Source of the DNA: Polynucleobacter sp.
GTDB lineage: Bacteria; Pseudomonadota; Gammaproteobacteria; Burkholderiales; Burkholderiaceae
DNA: 41,930 nucleotides
Reading direction: 5' to 3'
Assembly: GCA_030157655.1 (NCBI GenBank)
Contig: JAOAUK010000029.1
Location: forward strand, 19,904-61,833
Positions 32,218-41,904 of this stretch are shown one piece after another; positions within the stretch are counted from its first letter, which is position 1, and every line of letters starts with the position of its first letter. The notes under the pieces are model-generated. The model searched no databases, had not been told where the DNA came from, and worked only from the letters and a program-made list of their open reading frames with translations. Position numbers and translations under genes: made by a program.

Positions 32218-32943
32218 ATGGCAAAACCCCTCACTCTTGAAAAAATCCTCTTTAGCCAAGGCTTTGGCACACGTCGCTATTGCAGCGACTTGGTCTACGC
32301 TGAACTAGTGAAGGTCAATGGCGTCTTAGCAGAAGACCCTGATGAGAAAGTGCCTACTGAGGGCCTTCTTCTGAATGTTGATGGTGAAGATTGGGAATTC
32401 CACGAAAAGGCTTATATCGCCTTTAATAAGCCGACTGGCTATGAGTGCTCTCATAAAACCAGCCACCACCCGAGTATTTACGGTTTATTGCCCCAACCCT
32501 TAGTCGAACGAGGCATTCAGTGTGTTGGCCGCCTAGATTACGACACCACAGGACTGATCCTAATGTCTGATGACGGTCAGTTTATCCACAAAATGACGAC
32601 TCCGAAAAAGAATATCGGAAAAATCTACGACATCACCACAGCAGAAGATTTAACAAATGGCCAAATTGAGCATCTATTAAATGGTGTTGTATTAGATGAC
32701 GACCCAAAGCCCTGCTTTGCCAAAGCTTGCGTGCAACAATCTGAACGCCTGCTATCTATGACTATTGTCGAAGGCCGATATCACCAGGTTAAACGAATGA
32801 TGGCAGCGGTTGGCAATCATGTAGCTGGACTGCACCGCTCTTCTATCGGTGCTTATACGATGCCTACAGACTTGCCAGAAGGCGAATGGTGCTGGCTATA
32901 CCCTGATGATCTAAAACAACTAGGGACCAGCATACAAGACTGA
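32218..32943 (+). CDS. rsuA: 16S rRNA pseudouridine synthase (RsuA type)
   Basis: FNKPTGYECSHKTSHHPSIYGLLP; GRLDYDTTGLILMSDDGQF; EGRYHQVKRM. Confidence 0.92.
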   Translation: MAKPLTLEKILFSQGFGTRRYCSDLVYAELVKVNGVLAEDPDEKVPTEGLLLNVDGEDWEFHEKAYIAFNKPTGYECSHKTSHHPSIYGLLPQPLVERGIQCVGRLDYDTTGLILMSDDGQFIHKMTTPKKNIGKIYDITTAEDLTNGQIEHLLNGVVLDDDPKPCFAKACVQQSERLLSMTIVEGRYHQVKRMMAAVGNHVAGLHRSSIGAYTMPTDLPEGEWCWLYPDDLKQLGTSIQD

Positions 32944-32958
32944 AAAATTGCTGGTATT

Positions 32959-32972
32959 TTGAGATAAATCAA
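32959..32972. promoter_or_regulatory. FNR/CRP-type box upstream of the DUF3149-like gene
   Basis: TTGAG-ATAA-ATCAA, 9/10 match to TTGAT-N4-ATCAA, 52 nt from the start at 33025. Confidence 0.45.
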
Positions 32973-33024
32973 AGCGCTCACCAGCACTTGCTCCTACAGT
33001 TGAGGTATCTACAGGGAGTGAAAA

Positions 33025-33150
33025 ATGTTAAGTGAATTATTTGGTTCTTTTGCAGGTCAATTAAGCCTACTCGTGATCTTGTTCATGATAGTTGCAGGCT
33101 TTACAGCGGTGCGTGTGGTACTCAAGAAAATGTCAGAAACATCTGATTAA
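33025..33150 (+). CDS. Small membrane protein (41 aa, DUF3149-like), not in the ORF track
   Basis: MLSELFGSFAGQLSLLVILFMIVAGFTAVRVVLKKMSETSD*; SD AGGGAG; one TM helix then basic tail. Confidence 0.82.
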   Translation: MLSELFGSFAGQLSLLVILFMIVAGFTAVRVVLKKMSETSD

Positions 33151-33161
33151 GTTATTTGAGC

Positions 33162-33767
33162 TTATTTCACTAAGCTCAAACCTGCCTTAAATTCTGGGTG
33201 CTCACAAGACCTTAGAAGTTCAAAAATCACCATTTCTGTGGTGACCAATTCAGCACCATTGCCCGCCAAGCGGTCAAATGCTGCATCGCGACTAAGTTCA
33301 GTTCTTGAGCCACAAGCATCCGTGACCACCCACACGTCAAACTCTTCTTCAAGCAAGCCCAACGCTGTTTGCAATAAGCAAACATGGGCTTCACACCCAG
33401 CAATCACAACTGTATTGCGCTCCTCATGACCTTCTTGCTTTCTTTGGATATGCTTAGGCAAACTTCTGGCATTGCCCATCGGTTTAGGTGGTTCTCTTAG
33501 TAACTCCACCAAACCATCTTCGCAAGCGCCAAAATGCATTTTTGGCAAAGTCTTTAAACAAAGACTCTTAATCTCTTGGTCGTTAGATCCCAACTTTTCA
33601 GCATGCTGCTCTGTGCCAAAAATGGGTAGCTTGAGTAGTTTGGCCATTTTTGCCAAACGTCTTGCATTAGCTAATACAGCATCGGCTTGATGGATAGCTG
33701 GCATCAATTTAGCTTGGTAATCAACCAATACCAATTGTGAATCTTCCGCAGATAGCAATATAGACAT
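33162..33767 (-). CDS. Isochorismatase-family (YcaC-like) hydrolase
   Basis: LVLVDYQAKLMPAI; VIAGCEAHVCLLQTALGLLEEEFDVWVVTDACGSR. Confidence 0.92.
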   Translation of the reverse strand: MSILLSAEDSQLVLVDYQAKLMPAIHQADAVLANARRLAKMAKLLKLPIFGTEQHAEKLGSNDQEIKSLCLKTLPKMHFGACEDGLVELLREPPKPMGNARSLPKHIQRKQEGHEERNTVVIAGCEAHVCLLQTALGLLEEEFDVWVVTDACGSRTELSRDAAFDRLAGNGAELVTTEMVIFELLRSCEHPEFKAGLSLVK

Positions 33768-33837
33768 AATGACCTAGTTTTCTCTATGATGAATACATGG
33801 TATTTTCTTATAAAAAGAGAACTAAGGAGTAACTATT

Positions 33838-34233
33838 TTGTTTCTAGCCTTTTTAATCATTGTTCCGCTAGTCACCTTTATTTTTTATATCAGAGCCATT
33901 AGCAAAACACTAGCGGCGATTGCAGAACCGTATCGCACGCAATCCCCAGGAATGGCTTGGCTTCTTTTAATACCGATTTTTAATGTGATTTGGTTTTTCT
34001 TTTTGTTAAAGGCAATGAGAGATGGCTTTAGACAAATGCATCAAGATGGTCTTACTCAAAAAGAAATTGATACTGGCTACAACTATGGCATTGGCATGGG
34101 TTGCTGCTGGGCAGCATCCTTCATCCCCAAACTTATTTTTATTGCCTTAATACCGATGTTTGTATTTTCTATCCTGCACTGGAACAAGCTCAACAGCGCT
34201 AGAAGAGCCATTACCAAACAACAAAATACGTGA
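33838..34233 (+). CDS. Small multi-pass membrane protein of unknown function
   Basis: TTG start with SD AAGGAG; 131 aa with about three hydrophobic segments. Confidence 0.7.
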   Translation: MFLAFLIIVPLVTFIFYIRAISKTLAAIAEPYRTQSPGMAWLLLIPIFNVIWFFFLLKAMRDGFRQMHQDGLTQKEIDTGYNYGIGMGCCWAASFIPKLIFIALIPMFVFSILHWNKLNSARRAITKQQNT

Positions 34234-34234
34234 A

Positions 34235-34501
34235 CTAACTATTATTTAAGCTAGCCTGGTGAGCTTTCTGTAGCCAAAGACTCAAGGCAGCCGCCAAATC
34301 TTTTTTACTAAACGAACAGCTCTCTTCAGTGAACAAAGAAGAAGATTCCAGGCGAGACAAAACACTCTCTAAAACGTCAGAATATTTTTGCGGTAACTTG
34401 GCCTGCTCACAAGCATCTCTAAAACTCATGATCAATACATGAGTATCTTGATCGCCAGCTAGCCACGCGTTTAATTCTTCCGTTAAATGATTTACTTCCA
34501 T
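34235..34501 (-). CDS. Hypothetical protein (about 88 aa)
   Basis: MEVNHLTEELNAWLAGDQDTHVLIMSFRDACEQAKLP...; SD GGGGAG before ATG 34501, preferred over the track start 34513. Confidence 0.6.
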   Translation of the reverse strand: MEVNHLTEELNAWLAGDQDTHVLIMSFRDACEQAKLPQKYSDVLESVLSRLESSSLFTEESCSFSKKDLAAALSLWLQKAHQASLNNS

Positions 34502-34515
34502 CTTGCTCCCCATAC

Positions 34516-34545
34516 AAAAAAGGCTTCCCTTCGGAAGCCTTTTTT
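34516..34545. terminator. Rho-independent terminator downstream of acnB
   Basis: AAAAAAGGCTTCC-CTTC-GGAAGCCTTTTTT. Confidence 0.92.
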
Positions 34546-34559
34546 ATGTTTGATACTAA

Positions 34560-37145
34560 TTAAGCATCAACAGTCTTAGCTACATCACTGAAATCTTTGA
34601 TTTGATCAAAGTTCATGTATTTGTAGATCTGACCACTGCTTGCATTAAGCACGCCAATGTCAGCCATGTACTCTTCCTTAGTTGGGATCTTACCCAACTT
34701 AGAACAAATAGATGCCAACTCAGCAGAGCCAAGGTACACAAATGTGTTTTTACCTAAACGGTTCGGGAAGTTACGTGTTGATGTTGACATCACAGTAGCA
34801 CCTTCGCGAACTTGTGCTTGGTTACCCATACACAATGAACAACCTGGCATTTCCATGCGCGCACCAGCACTACCTAGAACGCCATAGTGGCCTTCTTCAG
34901 TCAATTGCTTAGCATCCATCTTTGTTGGAGGAGCAACCCACAATTTCACAGGAATATCACGCTTACCTTCTAACAACTTAGAAGCAGCACGGAAGTGACC
35001 GATGTTTGTCATGCATGAACCGATAAATACTTCATCAATCTTCGCACCAGCAACATCAGACAAAGTCTTCACATCATCTGGGTCGTTAGGGCAAGCAACG
35101 ATAGGCTCGTGGATATCTGCCAAATCAATCTCAATCACAGCAGCGTACTCAGCATCAGCGTCACCCTTTAACAACTCAGGCTTAGCCAACCATGCTTCCA
35201 TTGCCTTGATACGGCGACCCAACGTACGAGCATCAGAGTAACCATTAGCAATCATCCACTTCATCAATGTGATGTTACTGTTCATGTACTCAATGATTGG
35301 ATCTTTGTTCAAGTGAACTGTACAGCCAGCTGCTGAACGCTCTGCAGAGGCATCAGACAATTCAAATGCTTGCTCAACCTTAAGTTCTGGCAAACCTTCA
35401 ATCTCAAGAATACGACCAGAGAAAATGTTCTTCTTACCCTTCTTCTCTACAGTCAATAAACCTTGTTTGATCGCATACAAAGGAATAGCGTTAACCAAGT
35501 CGCGTAATGTCACGCCTGGTTGCATTTTGCCTTTAAAGCGAACCAATACTGACTCAGGCATATCCAAAGGCATCACGCCAGTTGCAGCAGCAAACGCTAC
35601 CAAGCCAGAACCCGCTGGGAAAGAAATACCAATTGGGAAACGTGTATGAGAGTCACCACCTGTACCAACAGTATCAGGCAACAATAAGCGGTTTAACCAT
35701 GAGTGAATCACGCCGTCACCTGGACGCAATGCAACACCACCACGTGTGCTGATGAAATCAGGCAACTCATGGTGCATCTTTACGTCAACTGGTTTTGGAT
35801 AAGCTGCTGTGTGGCAGAAAGATTGCATCACCATATCTGATGAGAAACCTAAACATGCCAAATCTTTCAACTCGTCACGTGTCATTGGACCTGTTGTGTC
35901 TTGTGAACCAACAGTTGTCATCTTAGGCTCACAGTATGTGCCTGGACGAACGCCCTTGCCTTCTGGCAAACCACATGCACGACCAACCATCTTCTGCGCC
36001 AATGAGAAACCTTTGCCTGAATCAGCAGGATTTGTTGGCAAGCGGAACAATGTTGAAACTGGCAAGCCCAATGCCTCACGAGCTTTAGCCGTCAAACCAC
36101 GACCAATGATCAATGGAATACGGCCACCAGCACGTACTTCGTCAAACAATACATCTGACTTCACCTTGAACTCAGAAATAACTTTACCGTCTTTAAATGC
36201 TTTGCCTTCGTATGGGCGCAGTTCAATCACGTCACCCATGTTCATGCTGCTCACATCTAACTCGATTGGCAACGCACCAGCGTCTTCCATCGTGTTGTAG
36301 AAAATTGGAGCAATTTTGCTACCCAAACAAACACCACCAAAGCGCTTGTTAGGTACGTAAGGAATATCTTCACCAGTGAACCACAACACTGAGTTAGTCG
36401 CTGATTTACGTGATGAACCAGTACCAACAACGTCACCAACATAAGCCACCAAGTTACCTTTGGCTTGCAATCCAGCCAATTGCTTGATCGGGCCAACTTT
36501 ACCTGCTTCTTGTGGCTCAATGCCTTCACGTGGGTTTTTCAACATCGCCAATGCGTGCAATGGAATGTCAGGACGGCTCCATGCGTCAGGCGCTGGAGAT
36601 AGATCGTCTGTATTTGTTTCGCCAGTTACTTTGAACACTGTCAAAGTTAAGCTTTGTGGCACTTCTGGACGGCTTGTGAACCATTCAGCATCAGCCCAGC
36701 TTTGCATCACAGCTTTAGCATTTGCATTACCTTTATCTGCCTTTTCCTTCACGTCATGGAATTGATCAAACATCAATAATGTCTTTTTCAAGCCTTCAGC
36801 AGCAATGCCACCAACTGTAGCGTCATCCAACAAATCAATGAGAGGAGAAATGTTGTAACCACCAAGCATCGTGCCTAGCAACTGTGTTGCTGTTTCACGA
36901 GTAATCAATGGAGTTTTTTCTTTACCGAAAGCAACCGCTGCTAAATAAGAGGCTTTAACCTTTGCTGCATCATCCACACCTGCAGGAACGCGATGAGTGA
37001 TTAGTTCGACCAAAGTTGCTTCCTCACCTTTTGGTGGGTTCTTTAACAACTCGATCAACTCACCAGTTTGTTGCGCTGACAACGGTAACGGTGGAATACC
37101 TAGGGCCGCACGTTCTGCGACATGGTCACGGTAGGCTTTCAACAT
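34560..37145 (-). CDS. acnB: Bifunctional aconitate hydratase 2 / 2-methylisocitrate dehydratase
   Basis: 861 aa; [68 protein letters not shown]. Confidence 0.98.
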   Translation of the reverse strand: MLKAYRDHVAERAALGIPPLPLSAQQTGELIELLKNPPKGEEATLVELITHRVPAGVDDAAKVKASYLAAVAFGKEKTPLITRETATQLLGTMLGGYNISPLIDLLDDATVGGIAAEGLKKTLLMFDQFHDVKEKADKGNANAKAVMQSWADAEWFTSRPEVPQSLTLTVFKVTGETNTDDLSPAPDAWSRPDIPLHALAMLKNPREGIEPQEAGKVGPIKQLAGLQAKGNLVAYVGDVVGTGSSRKSATNSVLWFTGEDIPYVPNKRFGGVCLGSKIAPIFYNTMEDAGALPIELDVSSMNMGDVIELRPYEGKAFKDGKVISEFKVKSDVLFDEVRAGGRIPLIIGRGLTAKAREALGLPVSTLFRLPTNPADSGKGFSLAQKMVGRACGLPEGKGVRPGTYCEPKMTTVGSQDTTGPMTRDELKDLACLGFSSDMVMQSFCHTAAYPKPVDVKMHHELPDFISTRGGVALRPGDGVIHSWLNRLLLPDTVGTGGDSHTRFPIGISFPAGSGLVAFAAATGVMPLDMPESVLVRFKGKMQPGVTLRDLVNAIPLYAIKQGLLTVEKKGKKNIFSGRILEIEGLPELKVEQAFELSDASAERSAAGCTVHLNKDPIIEYMNSNITLMKWMIANGYSDARTLGRRIKAMEAWLAKPELLKGDADAEYAAVIEIDLADIHEPIVACPNDPDDVKTLSDVAGAKIDEVFIGSCMTNIGHFRAASKLLEGKRDIPVKLWVAPPTKMDAKQLTEEGHYGVLGSAGARMEMPGCSLCMGNQAQVREGATVMSTSTRNFPNRLGKNTFVYLGSAELASICSKLGKIPTKEEYMADIGVLNASSGQIYKYMNFDQIKDFSDVAKTVDA

Positions 37146-37193
37146 AGTCTTTCCCTCTCTATTTAGACAATTAAATAAACCAATATTCTAAGA

Positions 37194-37211
37194 CTTATAT
37201 CTTATATAAGA
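37194..37211. promoter_or_regulatory. Palindromic operator-like element upstream of acnB
   Basis: CTTATATCTTATATAAGA: perfect 12-bp palindrome TCTTATATAAGA (37200-37211) inside CTTAT-N7-ATAAG, about 50 bp from the acnB start and overlapping a plausible promoter (TTGCCA-N17-TAAGAT). Confidence 0.55.
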
Positions 37212-37324
37212 CTTGCAAAACTGGCAATATAACCATGAAAATTAGCTCAATTTCATTGCCTGTGCCTGACAAAATGATGTCAAATAAAAATAGCTTTTAA
37301 ATCAATGATGTAAAGTAATGCCTT

Positions 37325-37480
37325 ATGAAGAAAACAGACCTTTACAAGAACGCGGGATTGGCCGTGGCCAACCAAATGAAGAATTCAGCCCCAAAACCCA
37401 AGGGAAATGCTAAAAATTCCCCTGGAAATGGCAAAAAACTGAACCCACTTCTCGCATCCCTGCTTAAAAAGCCTGAATAA
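37325..37480 (+). CDS. Small basic protein (51 aa), not in the ORF track
   Basis: MKKTDLYKNAGLAVANQMKNSAPKPKGNAKNSPGNGKKLNPLLASLLKKPE*; fills the gap between acnB and the thioesterase. Weak SD. Confidence 0.6.
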   Translation: MKKTDLYKNAGLAVANQMKNSAPKPKGNAKNSPGNGKKLNPLLASLLKKPE

Positions 37481-37500
37481 GGCCAAGGCAACCCAATGGG

Positions 37501-37923
37501 TTAGAGATCAAATTTTGCTTTGATTTCTGGTGGCCATGCCGCTGCTTTTTGAGCCACAAAATCAACCCAAACCATGGTGGCCCCACCATTGGCATAAACA
37601 GTATCTGGGTCTGACGTCAGAGAAATGACATTAAACGTATCAACCCCCACTCTGCTTGGGTTGGCAATATAGGTTTTTACGATCAAATCTGCCGGATAGG
37701 TAATTTGCTTTAAGAAGTTACAAAAAGCATTCACCACCACTACTCCAGCGTCTCCTTTGGTGACAGCTAAGCCAAAACTATCCAACCAATTCACGCGGGC
37801 TTGCTCAATATAACGAAAATAAACTGCATTATTCACATGCCCCAATGCATCCATATCACCCCAACGAACTGGGATGCGTGATTCATGAACCAGTTTTTTA
37901 TCTTCAGGTATTTCAATGCGCAT
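37501..37923 (-). CDS. Acyl-CoA thioesterase (4HBT/YbgC-like)
   Basis: RWGDMDALGHVNNAVYFRYIEQARVNWLDS hotdog-fold motif. Confidence 0.92.
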   Translation of the reverse strand: MRIEIPEDKKLVHESRIPVRWGDMDALGHVNNAVYFRYIEQARVNWLDSFGLAVTKGDAGVVVVNAFCNFLKQITYPADLIVKTYIANPSRVGVDTFNVISLTSDPDTVYANGGATMVWVDFVAQKAAAWPPEIKAKFDL

Positions 37924-37957
37924 AGGTCTTCATCCAATCAGTGAGATCACTTAGTCA

Positions 37958-40900
37958 TCAAGGCGTGTTCTTATCAATCTTGAACCATGCAGCGTACATA
38001 GCAGGCAAAGACAACAAGGTTAATCCTGTGGCAACAATCAAACCGCCCATAATTGCCACCGCCATCGGCCCCCAGAAGACACTTCTAGATAATGGAATCA
38101 TCGCTAATACAGCTGCCGCTGCAGTCAAGATGATCGGACGATAGCGCGTTACACAAGCATGAATAATCGCCTCACGCGCAGGCATGCCAGATGCACGACC
38201 TTGCTCAATTTGATCAATCAAAATCACTGAGTTACGCATGATCATGCCTAGTAGAGCGATAAATCCAAGCAGCGCCACAAAACCAAATGGGCGATTAAAT
38301 AACAATAATGTTAAGGCTACTCCAGAGATACCTAGCGGCGCAGTTAACACGACCAAGAAAGCGCGTGAACTACTTCTTAGCTGTATCACTAATAAAGTAA
38401 AAGTGATAAAAAGCATAATCGGCACACCTGCATTGATCGAATCTTGACCACGTGAACTTTCTTCGACAGATCCGCCGATGGCCACTTTGTATCCTGGCGG
38501 TAATTTATCAATCAGCGGCTCAAACTGTTTTAACAATGCGCTAGTTGCAGTGGGACCTTGGATACCTGGCATCACATCAGCTTGAACAGTAATAGCGTAT
38601 TCGCGATTTTCGCGCCACATAGTAGCTGGCTCCCAAACAACTTGAACCTTGGCAATCCTTCCGAGCGGAATCACCTGACCTGAAATGGTGGTCAACATCG
38701 TTTCATTTAAATCACTCACCTGATCGCGTTCAGAACGAGGCAAACGCAAAACAATCGGCGCCAATAAATCACCCTCACGATACTGACCAACTGTTACTCC
38801 ACCAAAATGACTAGATAGAGTTTGCGCAATGACTTGAGGTGGCACACCCAATTCTCGCGCTTTAGCTGAATCAACCTCAATTTTTGCAACTGGCTGGTTT
38901 TCATTCCAGTTATCTTTAACACCATAAATTAGATCTGATGCGCGCATCACATTCAGCAAACGATCGGCCTCAACTCTTAGCTGAATTGGATCATCCCCCG
39001 TCACCCTGAACTCGACTGGATATGTCACAGGTGGCCCATTAGGTAGCAATTTCACCCTCAATCTAGCTTCTGGCGCCACATCCTCTAGTACACGCGGTAA
39101 CACTTGATTGAGTCGATCCCGCTCCGCTAAATCTGCGACTACGATTGCTTGAGCAGCATTGGATCTTGGAAAAATAATATCTAAAGGCAAAAAGAATCTT
39201 GGTGCACCATTACCTATCCACATGGTCACGGATTGCACACCTTTTTGCTCCAATATTTTTTCTTCAATTTTTTTGGCGGCAGCTTCAGTGGCTTCAAAAC
39301 TCGCGCCCTCAGTCAAATAAATATCCACCAAAATTTCTGGGCGAGAAGAGTCAGGGAAAAACTGCTGCTGCACCTGACTCATACCAACAATACCCAATAC
39401 AAAACTTGCTACTGTGGCAATAATGGCTTTACGACGATGATCAATACACCAAGCAACAATTGTTTTAAACCGTTGATAAAAAGGTGTATCAAAATGCTCA
39501 TGCTGCTGACCATCCAAAACAATATGATCTGGCTTTTTCAATAACAAGAAGCCTAGATATGGCACAAACAACACAGAAACAAACCAAGAAATAATTAGTG
39601 CAGCAGCAGTCACAGCAAAAATAGCAAAGGTATATTCACCAACGGCAGACTTTGCAATGCCAATTGGCAAGAACCCCACGGCAGTAATCAGCGTACCAGT
39701 TAACATCGGCATAGCGGTTAACTCATAGGCAGCCGTGACAGCTTTAACGCGGTCATAACCCTCTTCTAATTTACGCACCATCATTTCAACCACAATGATG
39801 GCGTCATCAACCAAAAGACCTAAAGCAATAATTAGTGACCCTAATGAAATCTTATGCAGGCCAACCCCGGAAATATTCATTACCAAGAAAGTTACCGCCA
39901 TTACCAATGGGATACTGATAGCCACCACCAAACCAGGCCTTGGGTCTATCCGCCAAGGATTTTTATGCAGACCTAAGGCTAGTAAACTCACAACCAAAAC
40001 AATGATCAAAGCCTCAAACAAGGTAACCAAAAATTCCCTGACCGAACCTGCCACAACTTTTGGCTGATCTTGTATCAAGGACAACGTGACACCAGCGGGC
40101 AAATCTTTTTCAATAGCGTTGCTAGCTTTCGTCAGAGCTTTACCTAATTCAACAATATCTCCACCTCTGGCCATTGAGATCCCCAAGGCAACCAACTCTT
40201 CGCCCTGAAATCTAACTTTGCTTTGAGCGGGATGAATAATGTCGCGCCGAACCTCTGCAACATCGCCCAAGCGCAATGATGCCCCCGAAGATGTTCGTAA
40301 AGGCATTGCCTTAATATCTGCAATGTTCTCAAACGGTCCGCCGACTCGAATAGGCATCGAGAAAGATTTTGTTTCAACTTGACCACCATTCTCAATCGCA
40401 TTTTGTTGATTAAGTTGCTGAGCAACCGTTGCTGGAGACAGAGCATACTGAGCCATCTTTTTCCTAGATAGCTCGATATAGACTTGCTCTTCTTGCAAGC
40501 CATAAATATTGACCTTGCCAACATCCTTTACCTGAAGTAAACGTTGTCTAACATAGGTAGTGAAATCCCTCACTTCATTTGGCTTATAACCTTTAGCAGA
40601 CATCGCATAGATCACACCATAAGTATCCCCAAAATCATCATCAAAATATGGGCCGTTAATACCCATAGGTAAATATGATCTTGAGTCTGAGACTTTCTTA
40701 CGAACCGTATAAAAAAGATTAGGTATATCTTTAGCTGGCGTACTATCTTTAACAAAAAAGATAATCATTGATTCGCCAGGGTGAGAGAAACTTCTGATCT
40801 TGTCGATACTAGGAACCTCTTGAAGCGTCCTCTCAATTTTGTTAGTTACTTGATCGGCAACTTGAGCAGCAGTCGCCCCCGGCCAAAAAGTTCTGACCAC

Positions 40901-41050
40901 CATCGCGCGAAAAGTAAAGGGAGGATCTTCATCTTGGCCCAACTGAAAATAAGCGCTAATACCTAACACGGTAAGAGCAATCATTAAGTAACGAACTAAA
41001 GGCGCGTTATCAATTGCCCAGCGAGACAGGTTGAATTTTCCAAGGCTCAT
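37958..41050 (-). CDS. RND efflux transporter, permease subunit (AcrB/MexF superfamily)
   Basis: 1030 aa; FWPGATAAQVADQVTNKIERTLQEVPSI; LGLLVDDAIIVVEMMVRKLEEG; GFIALLGMIMRNSVILIDQIEQ. Confidence 0.96.
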   Translation of the reverse strand: MSLGKFNLSRWAIDNAPLVRYLMIALTVLGISAYFQLGQDEDPPFTFRAMVVRTFWPGATAAQVADQVTNKIERTLQEVPSIDKIRSFSHPGESMIIFFVKDSTPAKDIPNLFYTVRKKVSDSRSYLPMGINGPYFDDDFGDTYGVIYAMSAKGYKPNEVRDFTTYVRQRLLQVKDVGKVNIYGLQEEQVYIELSRKKMAQYALSPATVAQQLNQQNAIENGGQVETKSFSMPIRVGGPFENIADIKAMPLRTSSGASLRLGDVAEVRRDIIHPAQSKVRFQGEELVALGISMARGGDIVELGKALTKASNAIEKDLPAGVTLSLIQDQPKVVAGSVREFLVTLFEALIIVLVVSLLALGLHKNPWRIDPRPGLVVAISIPLVMAVTFLVMNISGVGLHKISLGSLIIALGLLVDDAIIVVEMMVRKLEEGYDRVKAVTAAYELTAMPMLTGTLITAVGFLPIGIAKSAVGEYTFAIFAVTAAALIISWFVSVLFVPYLGFLLLKKPDHIVLDGQQHEHFDTPFYQRFKTIVAWCIDHRRKAIIATVASFVLGIVGMSQVQQQFFPDSSRPEILVDIYLTEGASFEATEAAAKKIEEKILEQKGVQSVTMWIGNGAPRFFLPLDIIFPRSNAAQAIVVADLAERDRLNQVLPRVLEDVAPEARLRVKLLPNGPPVTYPVEFRVTGDDPIQLRVEADRLLNVMRASDLIYGVKDNWNENQPVAKIEVDSAKARELGVPPQVIAQTLSSHFGGVTVGQYREGDLLAPIVLRLPRSERDQVSDLNETMLTTISGQVIPLGRIAKVQVVWEPATMWRENREYAITVQADVMPGIQGPTATSALLKQFEPLIDKLPPGYKVAIGGSVEESSRGQDSINAGVPIMLFITFTLLVIQLRSSSRAFLVVLTAPLGISGVALTLLLFNRPFGFVALLGFIALLGMIMRNSVILIDQIEQGRASGMPAREAIIHACVTRYRPIILTAAAAVLAMIPLSRSVFWGPMAVAIMGGLIVATGLTLLSLPAMYAAWFKIDKNTP

Positions 41051-41898
41051 TACTCAGCCTTTTCTGATAATGCAATACGCACCTTCTGACCAACACTTAG
41101 AGCATGCCAACCAGTGGCTATAACCACATCCCCAAGAGACAACCCTGCCAAGACTTCAGCGGAAACATCATCTACCTTGCCCAAGGTAACTTTAGCAATC
41201 GCAATCGTACCAACTGATTTGGACTCTGGATCCAAGGTTAACTTATAAACGCTGGTGCCATCACCGTGAATTGCTGTAGCCGGCAACAAAATAGCTTGAT
41301 TATTTTTTGTTATAGGCCTGCTAGATGAGCCCTCTGTTTTAACCCTAGCAACCAAGTCCTTGATATCTACCATCTGGCCTAGAGTTAGGCCAAATTCAAT
41401 TAATTGACCAGGCTCAATGGCGCGCAAAGTCACAAACCCCATCTGTTCCATCGACTGCTCATACTTAGCGCGAGCAGCCTCAATCACAGCCACTCGACGA
41501 TCAAACTCTGATGCAGAAATAAAATTCTTAGCCTTTAAATCTGAGTAACGCTTAAAGTCAGCTTCCGCTGATTGCAACTCCGCTTTAGCAGCTCTATAGC
41601 TCACTAAAACAGTTGATTCAGAAGAAATAGTATTAGGCATCAATCTAGCCAAAGATTGGCCAGCCTGCACACGATCACCTCGCTTAGCCAATAGTTCAGT
41701 GACCTTGCCGCTTGCATCGAAATAAAGCTTACCTGGGTCTTTGTTCGCGACCCCAACGTCAGCACCTTCTATAGTCTGACCAATAACCACGACTTTAACC
41801 AATCGAGGTAAGGGATTTTTATCTTCACCACCACCGCAACCGCCCAATAGGGCAATGGATAACAAAAGTGCTGGTATTGCTATTAGTTTTGAGCTCAT
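41050..41898 (-). CDS. RND efflux periplasmic adaptor lipoprotein, unusually short
   Basis: Lipobox LLGGCGGG; GKVTELLAKRGDRVQAGQSLARL half-lipoyl; coiled coil; LGKVDDVSAEVLAGLSLGDVVIATGWHALSVGQKVRI. TAATG overlap with the pump. Confidence 0.88.
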   Translation of the reverse strand: MSSKLIAIPALLLSIALLGGCGGGEDKNPLPRLVKVVVIGQTIEGADVGVANKDPGKLYFDASGKVTELLAKRGDRVQAGQSLARLMPNTISSESTVLVSYRAAKAELQSAEADFKRYSDLKAKNFISASEFDRRVAVIEAARAKYEQSMEQMGFVTLRAIEPGQLIEFGLTLGQMVDIKDLVARVKTEGSSSRPITKNNQAILLPATAIHGDGTSVYKLTLDPESKSVGTIAIAKVTLGKVDDVSAEVLAGLSLGDVVIATGWHALSVGQKVRIALSEKAE

Positions 41899-41904
41899 GC
41901 CCTG

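Noticed and set aside
35809-36300. 163-aa plus-strand ORF opposite acnB
   Set aside because: Antisense shadow of a strongly conserved acnB frame, with no recognisable domain. The same applies to 34657-34887, 35002-35241, 35425-35649 and 36460-36765.
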